DNA of 64,000 bases from Maea johnstoni. Taxonomy: Eukaryota; Annelida; Polychaeta; Spionida; Magelonidae. The stretch spans positions 1 to 64,000 of the forward strand of contig CAWWDR010000784.1 in NCBI GenBank assembly GCA_963942565.1, in the 5' to 3' direction. Position numbers and translations under genes: made by a program. Under the pieces are notes generated by a model. The model searched no databases and had not been told where the DNA came from. It was given only the letters and a program-made list of their open reading frames with translations. This document shows, one piece after another, positions 12,601-27,600 of this stretch. How positions within the stretch are numbered: position 1 is the first letter of the stretch; each line of letters starts with the position of its first letter.

Positions 12601-15600
12601 TGGGCTGCCAGTGAGGTAAGATAGACCAGTCTGACTCTAATGGGCTGTCAGTGAGGTAAGATAGACCAGTCAGACTCTAATGGGCTGTCAGTGAGGTAAG
12701 ATAGACCAGTCAGACTCTAATGGGCTGCCAGTGAGGTAAGATAGACCAGTCAGACTCTAATGGGGTGCCAGTGAGGTAAGGTAGACCAGTCAGACCCTGA
12801 TATGCTGCCAGTGAGGTAAGATAAACCAGTCTGACTCTAATGGGCTGCCAGTGAGGTAAGATAGTCCAGTCAGACTCTAATGGGCTGTCAGTGAGGTAAG
12901 ATAGACCAGTCAGACTCTAATGGGCTGTCAGTGAGGTAAGATAAACCAGTCAGACTCTAATGGACTGCCAGTGAGGAAAGATAGACCAGTCAGACTCTAA
13001 TGGACTGCCAGTGAGGTAAGATAGACCAGTCTGACTCTAATGGGCTGTCAGTGAGGTAAGATAAACCAGTCAGACTCTAATGGGCTGCCAGTGAGGTAAG
13101 ATAGACCAGTCTGACTCTAATGGACTGCCAGTGAGGTAAGATAGACCAGTCAGACTTTAATGGGCTACCATTGAGGTAAGATAAACCAGTCAGACTCTAA
13201 TGGGCTGCCAGTGAGGTGAGATAGACCAGTCAGACTCTAATGGACTGCCAGTGAGGTAAGATAGACCAGTCTGACTCTAATGGGCTGTCAGTGAGGTAAG
13301 ATAGATCAGTCAGACTCTAATGGGCTGCCAGTGAGGTAAGATAGACCAGTCTGACTCTAATGGACTGCCAGTGAGGTAAGATAGACCAGTCAGACTCTAA
13401 TGGGCTGCCAGTGAGGTAAGATAAACCAGTCTGACTCTAATGGGCTGTCAGTGAGGTAAGATAGATCAGTCAGACTCTAATGGGCTGTCAGTGAGGTAAG
13501 ATAGATCAGTCAGACTCTAATGGGCTGTCAGTGAGGTAAGATAGATCAGTCAGACTCTAATGGGATGTCAGTGAGGTAAGTTAGATCAGTCAGACTCTAA
13601 TGGGCTGTCAGTGAGGTAAGATAGACCAGTCAGACTCTAATGGGCTGTCAGTGAGGTAAGATAGACCAGTCAGACTCTAATGGGCTGCCAGTGAGGTAAG
13701 ATAAACCAGTCAGACCCTGATATGCTGCCAGTGAGGTAAGATAGACCAGTCAGACTCTAATGGGGTGCCAGTGAGGTAAGATAAACCAGTCAGACTCTAA
13801 TGGGCTGTCAGTGAGGTAAGATAGACCAGTCAGACTCTAATGGGCTGTCAGTGAGGTAAGATAGATCAGTCAGACTCTAATGGGGTGCCAGTGAGGTAAG
13901 ATAAACCAGTCAGATCCTGATATGCTGCCAGTGAGGTAAGATAGACCAGTCAGACCCTGATATGCTGTCAGTGAGGTAAGATAGACCAGTCAGACTCTAA
14001 TGGGCTGCCATTGAGGTAAGATAGATCAGTCAGACTCTAAAGGGCTGTCAGTGAGGTAAGATAGATCAGTCAGACTCTAATGGGGTGCCAGTGAGGTAAG
14101 ATAAACCAGTCAACCTCTAATGGACTGCCAGTGAGGTAAGATAGACCAGTCTGACTCCAATGGGCTGCCAGTGAGGTAAGATAGACCAGTCTGACTCTAA
14201 TGGGCTGCCAGTGAGGTAAGATAGATCAGTCAGACTCTAATGGGTTGTCAGTGATGTAAGATAGATCAGTCAGACTCTAATGGGCTGTCAGTGAGGTAAG
14301 ATAGACCAGTCAGACTCTAATGGACTGCCAGTGAGGTAAGATAGACCAGTCTGACTCCAATGGGCTGCCAGTGAGGTAAGATAGACCAGTCAGACTCTAA
14401 TGGACTGCCAGTGAGGTAAGATAGACCAGTCTGACTCCAATGGGCTGCCAGTGAGGTAAGATAGACCAGTCTGACTCCAATGGACTGCCAGTGAGGTAAG
14501 ATAGACCAGTCTGACTCTAATGGGCTGTCAGTGAGGTAAGATAAACCAGTCAGACTCTAATGGGCTGCCATTGAGGTAAGAGACCAGTCTGACTCTAATG
14601 GACTGCCAGTGAGGTAAGATAGACCAGTCAGACTCTAATGGGCTGCCAATGAGGTAAGATAGACCAGTCAGACTCTAATGGAAGTTGCCAGTGAGGTAAG
14701 ATAGACCAGTCTGACTCCAATGGGGTGCCAGTGAGGTAAGATAGATCAGTCAGACTCTAATGGGCTGTCAGTGAGGTAAGATAGACCAGTCAGACTCTAA
14801 TGGGCTGTCAGTGAGGTAAGATAGATCAGTCAGACTCTAATGGGGTGCCAATGAGGTAAGATAAACCAGTCAGACTCTAATGGGGTGCCAGTGAGGTAAG
14901 ATAAACCAGTCAGACTCTAATGGGCTGTCAGTGAGGTAAGATAGATCAGTCTGACTCCAATGGGGTGCCAGTGAGGTAAGATAGATCAGTCAGACTCTAA
15001 TGGACTGCCAGTGAGGTAAGATAGATCAGTCAGACTAATGGGCTGTCAGTGATGTAAGATAGATCAGTCAGACTCTAATGTGCTGCCAGTGAGGTAAGAT
15101 AGACCAGTCAGACTCTAATATGCTGTCAGTGAGGTAAGATAGATCAGTCAGACTCTAATGGGCTGTCAGTGAGGTAAGATAGACCAGTCAGACCCTGATA
15201 TGCTGCCAGTGAGGTAAGATAGACCAGTCAGACCCTGATATGCTGCCAGTGAGGTAAGATAGACCAGTCAGACTCTAATGGACTGCCAGTGAGGTAAGAT
15301 AGACCAGTCTGACTCCAATGGGCTGTCAGTGAGGTAAGATAGACCAGTCAGACTCTAATGGGCTGCCAGTGAGGTAAGATAGATCAGTCAGACTCTAATA
15401 GGCTGCCAGTGAGGTAAGATAGACCAGTCAGACTCTAATGGGCTGCCAGTGAGGTAAGATAAACCAGTCAGACCCTGATATGCTGCCAGTGAGGTAAGAT
15501 AGACCAGTCTGACTCTAATGGGCTGTCAGTGAGGTAAGATAGACCAGTCACACTCTAATGGACTGCCAGTGAGGTAAGATAGACCAGTCTGACTCCAATG

Positions 15601-18600
15601 GGGTGCCAGTGAGGTAAGATAGATCAGTCAGACTCTAATGGGCTGTCAGTGAGGTAAGATAGACCAGTCAGACTCTAATGGGCTGTCAATGAGGTAAGAT
15701 AAACCAGTCAGACTCTAATGGGCTGCCAGTGAGGTAAGATAGACCAGTCAGACTCTAATGGGCTGCCAATGAGGTAAGATAAACCAGTCAGACTCTAATG
15801 GGCTGTCAGTGAGGTAAGATAAACCAGTCAGACTCTAATGTCGGCCAGTGAGGTGAGATAGACCAGTCAGACTCTAATGGACTGCCAGTGAGGTAAGATA
15901 GACCAGTCTGACTCTAATGGGCTGTCAGTGAGGTAAGATAGATCAGTCAGACTCTAATGGGCTGCCAGTGAGGTAAGATAGACCAGTCTGACTCTAATGG
16001 ACTGCCAGTGAGGTAAGATAGACCAGTCAGACTCTAATGGGCTGCCAGTGAGGTAAGATAAACCAGTCTGACTCTAATGGGCTGTCAGTGAGGTAAGATA
16101 GATCAGTCAGACTCTAATGGGCTGTCAGTGAGGTAAGATAGATCAGTCAGACTCTAATGGGCTGTCAGTGAGGTAAGATAGATCAGTCAGACTCTAATGG
16201 GATGTCAGTGAGGTAAGATAGATCAGTCAGACTCTAATGGGCTGTCAGTGAGGTAAGATAGACCAGTCAGACTCTAATGGGCTGTCAGTGAGGTAAGATA
16301 GACCAGTCAGACTCTAATGGGCTGCCAGTGAGGTAAGATAAACCAGTCAGACCCTGATATGCTGCCAGTGAGGTAAGATAGACCAGTCAGACTCTAATGG
16401 GGTGCCAGTGAGGTAAGATAAACCAGTCAGACTCTAATGGGCTGTCAGTGAGGTAAGATAGACCAGTCAGACTCTAATGGGCTGTCAGTGAGGTAAGATA
16501 GATCAGTCAGACTCTAATGGGGTGCCAGTGAGGTAAGATAAACCAGTCAGACCCTGATATGCTGCCAGTGAGGTAAGATAGACCAGTCAGACCCTGATAT
16601 GCTGTCAGTGAGGTAAGATAGACCAGTCAGACTCTAATGGGCTGCCATTGAGGTAAGATAGATCAGTCAGACTCTAAAGGGCTGTCAGTGAGGTAAGATA
16701 GATCAGTCAGACTCTAATGGGGTGCCAGTGAGGTAAGATAAACCAGTCAACCTCTAATGGACTGCCAGTGAGGTAAGATAGACCAGTCTGACTCCAATGG
16801 GCTGCCAGTGAGGTAAGATAGACCAGTCTGACTCTAATGGGCTGCCAGTGAGGTAAGATAGATCAGTCAGACTCTAATGGGTTGTCAGTGATGTAAGATA
16901 GATCAGTCAGACTCTAATGGGCTGTCAGGGAGGTAAGATAGACCAGTCAGACTCTAATGGACTGCCAGTGAGGTAAGATAGACCAGTCTGACTCCAATGG
17001 GCTGCCAGTGAGGTAAGATAGACCAGTCAGACTCTAATGGACTGCCAGTGAGGTAAGATAGACCAGTCTGACTCCAATGGGCTGCCAGTGAGGTAAGATA
17101 GACCAGTCTGACTCCAATGGACTGCCAGTGAGGTAAGATAGACCAGTCAGACTCTAATGGGCTGTCAGTGAGGTAAGATAGATCAGTCAGACTCTAATGG
17201 GGTGCCAATGAGGTAAGATAAACCAGTCAGACTCTAATGGGCTGTCAGTGAGGTAAGATAGATCAGTCTGACTCCAATGGGGTGCCAGTGAGGTAAGATA
17301 GATCAGTCAGACTCTAATGGACTGCCAGTGAGGTAAGATAGATCAGTCAGACTAATGGGCTGTCAGTGATGTAAGATAGATCAGTCAGACTCTAATGTGC
17401 TGCCAGTGAGGTAAGATAGACCAGTCAGACTCTAATATGCTGTCAGTGAGGTAAGATAGATCAGTCAGACTCTAATGGGCTGTCAGTGAGGTAAGATAGA
17501 CCAGTCAGACCCTGATATGCTGCCAGTGAGGTAAGATAGACCAGTCAGACCCTGATATGCTGCCAGTGAGGTAAGATAGACCAGTCAGACTCTAATGGAC
17601 TGCCAGTGAGGTAAGATAGACCAGTCAGACTCTAATGGGCTGTCAGTGAGGTAAGATAGATCAGTCAGACTCTAATGGGGTGCCAATGAGGTAAGATAAA
17701 CCAGTCAGACTCTAATGGGCTGTCAGTGAGGTAAGATAGATCAGTCTGACTCCAATGGGGTGCCAGTGAGGTAAGATAGATCAGTCAGACTCTAATGGAC
17801 TGCCAGTGAGGTAAGATAGATCAGTCAGACTAATGGGCTGTCAGTGATGTAAGATAGATCAGTCAGACTCTAATGTGCTGCCAGTGAGGTAAGATAGACC
17901 AGTCAGACTCTAATATGCTGTCAGTGAGGTAAGATAGATCAGTCAGACTCTAATGGGCTGTCAGTGAGGTAAGATAGACCAGTCAGACCCTGATATGCTG
18001 CCAGTGAGGTAAGATAGACCAGTCAGACCCTGATATGCTGCCAGTGAGGTAAGATAGACCAGTCAGACTCTAATGGACTGCCAGTGAGGTAAGATAGACC
18101 AGTCTGACTCCAATGGGCTGTCAGTGAGGTAAGATAGACCAGTCAGACTCTAATGGGCTGCCAGTGAGGTAAGATAGATCAGTCAGACTCTAATAGGCTG
18201 CCAGTGAGGTAAGATAGACCAGTCAGACTCTAATGGGCTGCCAGTGAGGTAAGATAAACCAGTCAGACCCTGATATGCTGCCAGTGAGGTAAGATAGACC
18301 AGTCTGACTCTAATGGGCTGTCAGTGAGGTAAGATAGACCAGTCACACTCTAATGGACTGCCAGTGAGGTAAGATAGACCAGTCTGACTCCAATGGGGTG
18401 CCAGTGAGGTAAGATAGATCAGTCAGACTCTAATGGGCTGTCAGTGAGGTAAGATAGACCAGTCAGACTCTAATGGGCTGTCAATGAGGTAAGATAAACC
18501 AGTCAGACTCTAATGGGCTGCCAGTGAGGTAAGATAGATCAGTCAGACTCTAATGGGCTGCCAATGAGGTAAGATAAACCAGTCAGACTCTAATGGGCTG

Positions 18601-21600
18601 TCAGTGAGGTAAGATAGATCAGTCTGACTCCAATGGGGTGCAGTGAGGTAAGATAGATCAGTCAGACTCTAATGGGCTGTCAGTGAGGTAAGATAGATCA
18701 GTCAGACTCTAATGGGCCGTCAGTGAGGTAAGATAGACCAGTCAGACCCTGATATGCTGCCAGTGAGGTAAGATAGACCAGTCAGACCCTGATATGCTGC
18801 CAATGAGGTAAGATAGACCAGTCAGACTCTAATGGGCTGTCAGTGAGGTAAGATAGATCAGTCTGACTCTAATGGGCTGTCAGTGAGGTAAGATAGACCA
18901 GTCAGACTCTAATGGACTGCCAATGAGGTAAGATAGACCAGTTAGACTCTAATGGGCTGCCAGTGAGGTAAGATAGACCAGTCTGACTCTAATGGGCTGT
19001 CAGTGAGGTAAGATAGATCAGTCAGACTCTAATGGGGTGCCAGTGAGGTAAGATAAACCAGTCAGACCCTGATATGCTGCCAGTGAGGTAAGATAGACCA
19101 GTCAGACCCTGATATGCTGTCAGTGAGGTAAGATAGACCAGTCAGACTCTAATGGGCTGCCATTGAGGTAAGATAGATCAGTCAGACTCTAAAGGGCTGT
19201 CAGTGAGGTAAGATAGATCAGTCAGACTCTAATGGGGTGCCAGTGAGGTAAGATAAACCAGTCAACCTCTAATGGACTGCCAGTGAGGTAAGATAGACCA
19301 GTCTGACTCCAATGGGCTGCCAGTGAGGTAAGATAGACCAGTCTGACTCTAATGGGCTGCCAGTGAGGTAAGATAGATCAGTCAGACTCTAATGGGTTGT
19401 CAGTGATGTAAGATAGATCAGTCAGACTCTAATGGGCTGTCAGGGAGGTAAGATAGACCAGTCAGACTCTAATGGACTGCCAGTGAGGTAAGATAGACCA
19501 GTCTGACTCCAATGGGCTGCCAGTGAGGTAAGATAGACCAGTCAGACTCTAATGGACTGCCAGTGAGGTAAGATAGACCAGTCTGACTCCAATGGGCTGC
19601 CAGTGAGGTAAGATAGACCAGTCTGACTCCAATGGACTGCCAGTGAGGTAAGATAGACCAGTCTGACTCTAATGGGCTGTCAGTGAGGTAAGATAAACCA
19701 GTCAGACTCTAATGGGCTGCCAGTGAGGTAAGAGACCAGTCTGACTCTAATGGACTGCCAGTGAGGTAAGATAGACCAGTCAGACTCTAATGGGCTGCCA
19801 ATGAGGTAAGATAGACCAGTCAGACTCTAATGGAAGTTGCCAGTGAGGTAAGATAGACCAGTCTGACTCCAATGGGGTGCCAGTGAGGTAAGATAGATCA
19901 GTCAGACTCTAATGGGCTGTCAGTGAGGTAAGATAGACCAGTCAGACTCTAATGGGCTGTCAGTGAGGTAAGATAGATCAGTCAGACTCTAATGGGGTGC
20001 CAATGAGGTAAGATAAACCAGTCAGACTCTAATGGGGTGCCAGTGAGGTAAGATAAACCAGTCAGACTCTAATGGGCTGTCAGTGAGGTAAGATAGATCA
20101 GTCTGACTCCAATGGGGTGCCAGTGAGGTAAGATAGATCAGTCAGACTCTAATGGACTGCCAGTGAGGTAAGATAGATCAGTCAGACTAATGGGCTGTCA
20201 GTGATGTAAGATAGATCAGTCAGACTCTAATGTGCTGCCAGTGAGGTAAGATAGACCAGTCAGACTCTAATATGCTGTCAGTGAGGTAAGATAGATCAGT
20301 CAGACTCTAATGGGCTGTCAGTGAGGTAAGATAGACCAGTCAGACCCTGATATGCTGCCAGTGAGGTAAGATAGACCAGTCAGACCCTGATATGCTGCCA
20401 GTGAGGTAAGATAGACCAGTCAGACTCTAATGGACTGCCAGTGAGGTAAGATAGACCAGTCTGACTCCAATGGGCTGTCAGTGAGGTAAGATAGACCAGT
20501 CAGACTCTAATGGGCTGCCAGTGAGGTAAGATAGATCAGTCAGACTCTAATAGGCTGCCAGTGAGGTAAGATAGACCAGTCAGACTCTAATGGGCTGCCA
20601 GTGAGGTAAGATAAACCAGTCAGACCCTGATATGCTGCCAGTGAGGTAAGATAGACCAGTCTGACTCTAATGGGCTGTCAGTGAGGTAAGATAGACCAGT
20701 CACACTCTAATGGACTGCCAGTGAGGTAAGATAGACCAGTCTGACTCCAATGGGGTGCCAGTGAGGTAAGATAGATCAGTCAGACTCTAATGGGCTGTCA
20801 GTGAGGTAAGATAGACCAGTCAGACTCTAATGGGCTGTCAATGAGGTAAGATAAACCAGTCAGACTCTAATGGGCTGCCAGTGAGGTAAGATAGATCAGT
20901 CAGACTCTAATGGGCTGCCAATGAGGTAAGATAAACCAGTCAGACTCTAATGGGCTGTCAGTGAGGTAAGATAGATCAGTCTGACTCCAATGGGGTGCAG
21001 TGAGGTAAGATAGATCAGTCAGACTCTAATGGGCTGTCAGTGAGGTAAGATAGATCAGTCAGACTCTAATGGGCCGTCAGTGAGGTAAGATAGACCAGTC
21101 AGACCCTGATATGCTGCCAGTGAGGTAAGATAGACCAGTCAGACCCTGATATGCTGCCAATGAGGTAAGATAGACCAGTCAGACTCTAATGGGCTGTCAG
21201 TGAGGTAAGATAGATCAGTCTGACTCTAATGGGCTGTCAGTGAGGTAAGATAGACCAGTCAGACTCTAATGGACTGCCAATGAGGTAAGATAGACCAGTT
21301 AGACTCTAATGGGCTGCCAGTGAGGTAAGATAGACCAGTCTGACTCTAATGGGCTGTCAGTGAGGTAAGATAGACCAGTCTGACTCTAATGGGCTGTCAG
21401 TGAGGTAAGATAGATCAGTCTGACTCTAATGGGCTGTCAGTGAGGTAAGATAGACCAGTCAGACTCTAATGGGCTGTCAGTGAGGTAAGATAGATCAGTC
21501 AGACTCTAATGGACTGCCAATGAGGTAAGATAGACCAGTCAGACTCTAATGGACTGCCAGTGAGGTAAGATAGACCAGTCAGACTCTAATGGACTGCCAA

Positions 21601-24600
21601 TGAGGTAAGATAGACCAGTCAGACTCTAATGGGCTGCCAGTGAGGTAAGATAGACCAGTCTGACTCTAATGGGCTGTCAGTGAGGTAAGATAGACCAGTC
21701 TGACTCTAATGGGCTGTCAGTGAGGTAAGATAGATCAGTCTGACTCTAATGGGCTGTCAGTGAGGTAAGATAGACCAGTCAGACTCTAATGGGCTGTCAG
21801 TGAGGTAAGATAGATCAGCCAGACTCTAATGGGGTGCCAGTGAGGTAAGATAGACCAGTCTGACTCTAATGGGCTGTCAGTGAGGTAAGATAGACCAGTC
21901 AGACTCTAATGGGCTGCCAGTGAGGTAAGATAGACCAGTCTGACTCTAATGGGCTGTCAGTGAGGTAAGATAGACCAGTCAGACTCTAATGGGCTGTCAG
22001 TGAGGTAAGATAGACCAGTCAGACTCTAATGGGCTGCCAGTGAGGTAAGATAGACCAGTCAGACTCTAATGGGGTGCCAGTGAGGTAAGGTAGACCAGTC
22101 AGACCCTGATATGCTGCCAGTGAGGTAAGATAAACCAGTCTGACTCTAATGGGCTGCCAGTGAGGTAAGATAGTTCAGTCAGACTCTAATGGGCTGTCAG
22201 TGAGGTAAGATAGACCAGTCAGACTCTAATGGGCTGTCAGTGAGGTAAGATAAACCAGTCAGACTCTAATGGACTGCCAGTGAGGAAAGATAGACCAGTC
22301 AGACTCTAATGGGCTGCCAGTGAGGTAAGATAGACCAGTCTGACTCTAATGGACTGCCAGTGAGGTAAGATAGACCAGTCAGACTTTAATGGGCTGCCAT
22401 TGAGGTAAGATAAACCAGTCAGACTCTAATGGGCTGCCAGTGAGGTGAGATAGACCAGTCAGACTCTAATGGACTGCCAGTGAGGTAAGATAGATCAGTC
22501 AGACTAATGGGCTGTCAGTGATGTAAGATAGATCAGTCAGACTCTAATGTGCTGCCAGTGCGGTAAGATAGACCAGTCAGACTCTAATATGCTGTCAGTG
22601 AGGTAAGATAGATCAGTCAGACTCTAATGGGCTGTCAGTGAGGTAAGATAGACCAGTCAGACCCTGATATGCTGCCAGTGAGGTAAGATAGACCAGTCAG
22701 ACCCTGATATGCTGCCAGTGAGGTAAGATAGACCAGTCAGACTCTAATGGACTGCCAGTGAGGTAAGATAGACCAGTCTGACTCCAATGGGCTGTCAGTG
22801 AGGTAAGATAGACCAGTCAGACTCTAATGGGCTGCCAGTGAGGTAAGATAGATCAGTCAGACTCTAATAGGCTGCCAGTGAGGTAAGATAGACCAGTCAG
22901 ACTCTAATGGGCTGCCAGTGAGGTAAGATAAACCAGTCAGACCCTGATATGCTGCCAGTGAGGTAAGATAGACCAGTCTGACTCTAATGGGCTGTCAGTG
23001 AGGTAAGATAGACCAGTCACACTCTAATGGACTGCCAGTGAGGTAAGATAGACCAGTCTGACTCCAATGGGGTGCCAGTGAGGTAAGATAGATCAGTCAG
23101 ACTCTAATGGGCTGTCAGTGAGGTAAGATAGACCAGTCAGACTCTAATGGGCTGTCAATGAGGTAAGATAAACCAGTCAGACTCTAATGGGCTGCCAGTG
23201 AGGTAAGATAGACCAGTCAGACTCTAATGGGCTGCCAATGAGGTAAGATAAACCAGTCAGACTCTAATGGGCTGTCAGTGAGGTAAGATAAACCAGTCAG
23301 ACTCTAATGGGCTGCCAGTGAGGTGAGATAGACCAGTCAGACTCTAATGGACTGCCAGTGAGGTAAGATAGACCAGTCTGACTCTAATGGGCTGTCAGTG
23401 AGGTAAGATAGATCAGTCAGACTCTAATGGGCTGCCAGTGAGGTAAGATAGACCAGTCTGACTCTAATGGACTGCCAGTGAGGTAAGATAGACCAGTCAG
23501 ACTCTAATGGGCTGCCAGTGAGGTAAGATAAACCAGTCTGACTCTAATGGGCTGTCAGTGAGGTAAGATAGATCAGTCAGACTCTAATGGGCTGTCAGTG
23601 AGGTAAGATAGATCAGTCAGACTCTAATGGGCTGTCAGTGAGGTAAGATAGATCAGTCAGACTCTAATGGGATGTCAGTGAGGTAAGATAGATCAGTCAG
23701 ACTCTAATGGGCTGTCAGTGAGGTAAGATAGACCAGTCAGACTCTAATGGGCTGTCAGTGAGGTAAGATAGACCAGTCAGACTCTAATGGGCTGCCAGTG
23801 AGGTAAGATAAACCAGTCAGACCCTGATATGCTGCCAGTGAGGTAAGATAGACCAGTCAGACTCTAATGGGGTGCCAGTGAGGTAAGATAAACCAGTCAG
23901 ACTCTAATGGGCTGTCAGTGAGGTAAGATAGACCAGTCAGACTCTAATGGGCTGTCAGTGAGGTAAGATAGATCAGTCAGACTCTAATGGACTGCCAATG
24001 AGGTAAGATAGACCAGTCAGACTCTAATGGACTGCCAGTGAGGTAAGATAGACCAGTCAGACTCTAATGGACTGCCAATGAGGTAAGATAGACCAGTCAG
24101 ACTCTAATGGGCTGCCAGTGAGGTAAGATAGACCAGTCTGACTCTAATGGGCTGTCAGTGAGGTAAGATAGACCAGTCTGACTCTAATGGGCTGTCAGTG
24201 AGGTAAGATAGATCAGTCTGACTCTAATGGGCTGTCAGTGAGGTAAGATAGACCAGTCAGACTCTAATGGGCTGTCAGTGAGGTAAGATAGATCAGCCAG
24301 ACTCTAATGGGGTGCCAGTGAGGTAAGATAGACCAGTCTGACTCTAATGGGCTGTCAGTGAGGTAAGATAGACCAGTCAGACTCTAATGGGCTGCCAGTG
24401 AGGTAAGATAGACCAGTCTGACTCTAATGGGCTGTCAGTGAGGTAAGATAGACCAGTCAGACTCTAATGGGCTGTCAGTGAGGTAAGATAGACCAGTCAG
24501 ACTCTAATGGGCTGCCAGTGAGGTAAGATAGACCAGTCAGACTCTAATGGGGTGCCAGTGAGGTAAGGTAGACCAGTCAGACCCTGATATGCTGCCAGTG

Positions 24601-27600
24601 AGGTAAGATAAACCAGTCTGACTCTAATGGGCTGCCAGTGAGGTAAGATAGTTCAGTCAGACTCTAATGGGCTGTCAGTGAGGTAAGATAGACCAGTCAG
24701 ACTCTAATGGGCTGTCAGTGAGGTAAGATAAACCAGTCAGACTCTAATGGACTGCCAGTGAGGAAAGATAGACCAGTCAGACTCTAATGGGCTGCCAGTG
24801 AGGTAAGATAGACCAGTCTGACTCTAATGGACTGCCAGTGAGGTAAGATAGACCAGTCAGACTTTAATGGGCTGCCATTGAGGTAAGATAAACCAGTCAG
24901 ACTCTAATGGGCTGCCAGTGAGGTGAGATAGACCAGTCAGACTCTAATGGACTGCCAGTGAGGTAAGATAGATCAGTCAGACTAATGGGCTGTCAGTGAT
25001 GTAAGATAGATCAGTCAGACTCTAATGTGCTGCCAGTGCGGTAAGATAGACCAGTCAGACTCTAATATGCTGTCAGTGAGGTAAGATAGATCAGTCAGAC
25101 TCTAATGGGCTGTCAGTGAGGTAAGATAGACCAGTCAGACCCTGATATGCTGCCAGTGAGGTAAGATAGACCAGTCAGACCCTGATATGCTGCCAGTGAG
25201 GTAAGATAGACCAGTCAGACTCTAATGGACTGCCAGTGAGGTAAGATAGACCAGTCTGACTCCAATGGGCTGTCAGTGAGGTAAGATAGACCAGTCAGAC
25301 TCTAATGGGCTGCCAGTGAGGTAAGATAGATCAGTCAGACTCTAATAGGCTGCCAGTGAGGTAAGATAGACCAGTCAGACTCTAATGGGCTGCCAGTGAG
25401 GTAAGATAAACCAGTCAGACCCTGATATGCTGCCAGTGAGGTAAGATAGACCAGTCTGACTCTAATGGGCTGTCAGTGAGGTAAGATAGACCAGTCACAC
25501 TCTAATGGACTGCCAGTGAGGTAAGATAGACCAGTCTGACTCCAATGGGGTGCCAGTGAGGTAAGATAGATCAGTCAGACTCTAATGGGCTGTCAGTGAG
25601 GTAAGATAGACCAGTCAGACTCTAATGGGCTGTCAATGAGGTAAGATAAACCAGTCAGACTCTAATGGGCTGCCAGTGAGGTAAGATAGACCAGTCAGAC
25701 TCTAATGGGCTGCCAATGAGGTAAGATAAACCAGTCAGACTCTAATGGGCTGTCAGTGAGGTAAGATAAACCAGTCAGACTCTAATGGGCTGCCAGTGAG
25801 GTGAGATAGACCAGTCAGACTCTAATGGACTGCCAGTGAGGTAAGATAGACCAGTCTGACTCTAATGGGCTGTCAGTGAGGTAAGATAGATCAGTCAGAC
25901 TCTAATGGGCTGCCAGTGAGGCAAGATAGACCAGTCTGACTCTAATGGACTGCCAGTGAGGTAAGATAGACCAGTCAGACTCTAATGGGCTGCCAGTGAG
26001 GTAAGATAAACCAGTCTGACTCTAATGGGCTGTCAGTGAGGTAAGATAGATCAGTCAGACTCTAATGGGCTGTCAGTGAGGTAAGATAGATCAGTCAGAC
26101 TCTAATGGGCTGTCAGTGAGGTAAGATAGATCAGTCAGACTCTAATGGGATGTCAGTGAGGTAAGATAGATCAGTCAGACTCTAATGGGCTGTCAGTGAG
26201 GTAAGATAGACCAGTCAGACTCTAATGGGCTGTCAGTGAGGTAAGATAGACCAGTCAGACTCTAATGGGCTGCCAGTGAGGTAAGATAAACCAGTCAGAC
26301 CCTGATATGCTGCCAGTGAGGTAAGATAGACCAGTCAGACTCTAATGGGGTGCCAGTGAGGTAAGATAAACCAGTCAGACTCTAATGGGCTGTCAGTGAG
26401 GTAAGATAGACCAGTCAGACTCTAATGGGCTGTCAGTGAGGTAAGATAGATCAGTCAGACTCTAATGGGGTGCCAGTGAGGTAAGATAAACCAGTCAGAC
26501 CCTGATATGCTGCCAGTGAGGTAAGATAGACCAGTCAGACCCTGATATGCTGTCAGTGAGGTAAGATAGACCAGTCAGACTCTAATGGGCTGCCATTGAG
26601 GTAAGATAGATCAGTCAGACTCTAAAGGGCTGTCAGTGAGGTAAGATAGATCAGTCAGACTCTAATGGGGTGCCAGTGAGGTAAGATAAACCAGTCAACC
26701 TCTAATGGACTGCCAGTGAGGTAAGATAGACCAGTCTGACTCCAATGGGCTGCCAGTGAGGTAAGATAGACCAGTCTGACTCTAATGGGCTGCCAGTGAG
26801 GTAAGATAGATCAGTCAGACTCTAATGGGTTGTCAGTGATGTAAGATAGATCAGTCAGACTCTAATGGGCTGTCAGTGAGGTAAGATAGACCAGTCAGAC
26901 TCTAATGGACTGCCAGTGAGGTAAGATAGACCAGTCTGACTCCAATGGGCTGCCAGTGAGGTAAGATAGACCAGTCAGACTCTAATGGACTGCCAGTGAG
27001 GTAAGATAGACCAGTCTGACTCCAATGGGCTGCCAGTGAGGTAAGATAGACCAGTCTGACTCCAATGGACTGCCAGTGAGGTAAGATAGACCAGTCTGAC
27101 TCTAATGGGCTGTCAGTGAGGTAAGATAAACCAGTCAGACTCTAATGGGCTGCCAGTGAGGTAAGAGACCAGTCTGACTCTAATGGACTGCCAGTGAGGT
27201 AAGATAGACCAGTCAGACTCTAATGGGCTGCCAATGAGGTAAGATAGACCAGTCAGACTCTAATGGAAGTTGCCAGTGAGGTAAGATAGACCAGTCTGAC
27301 TCCAATGGGGTGCCAGTGAGGTAAGATAGATCAGTCAGACTCTAATGGGCTGTCAGTGAGGTAAGATAGACCAGTCAGACTCTAATGGGCTGTCAGTGAG
27401 GTAAGATAGATCAGTCAGACTCTAATGGGGTGCCAATGAGGTAAGATAAACCAGTCAGACTCTAATGGGGTGCCAGTGAGGTAAGATAAACCAGTCAGAC
27501 TCTAATGGGCTGTCAGTGAGGTAAGATAGATCAGTCTGACTCCAATGGGGTGCCAGTGAGGTAAGATAGATCAGTCAGACTCTAATGGACTGCCAGTGAG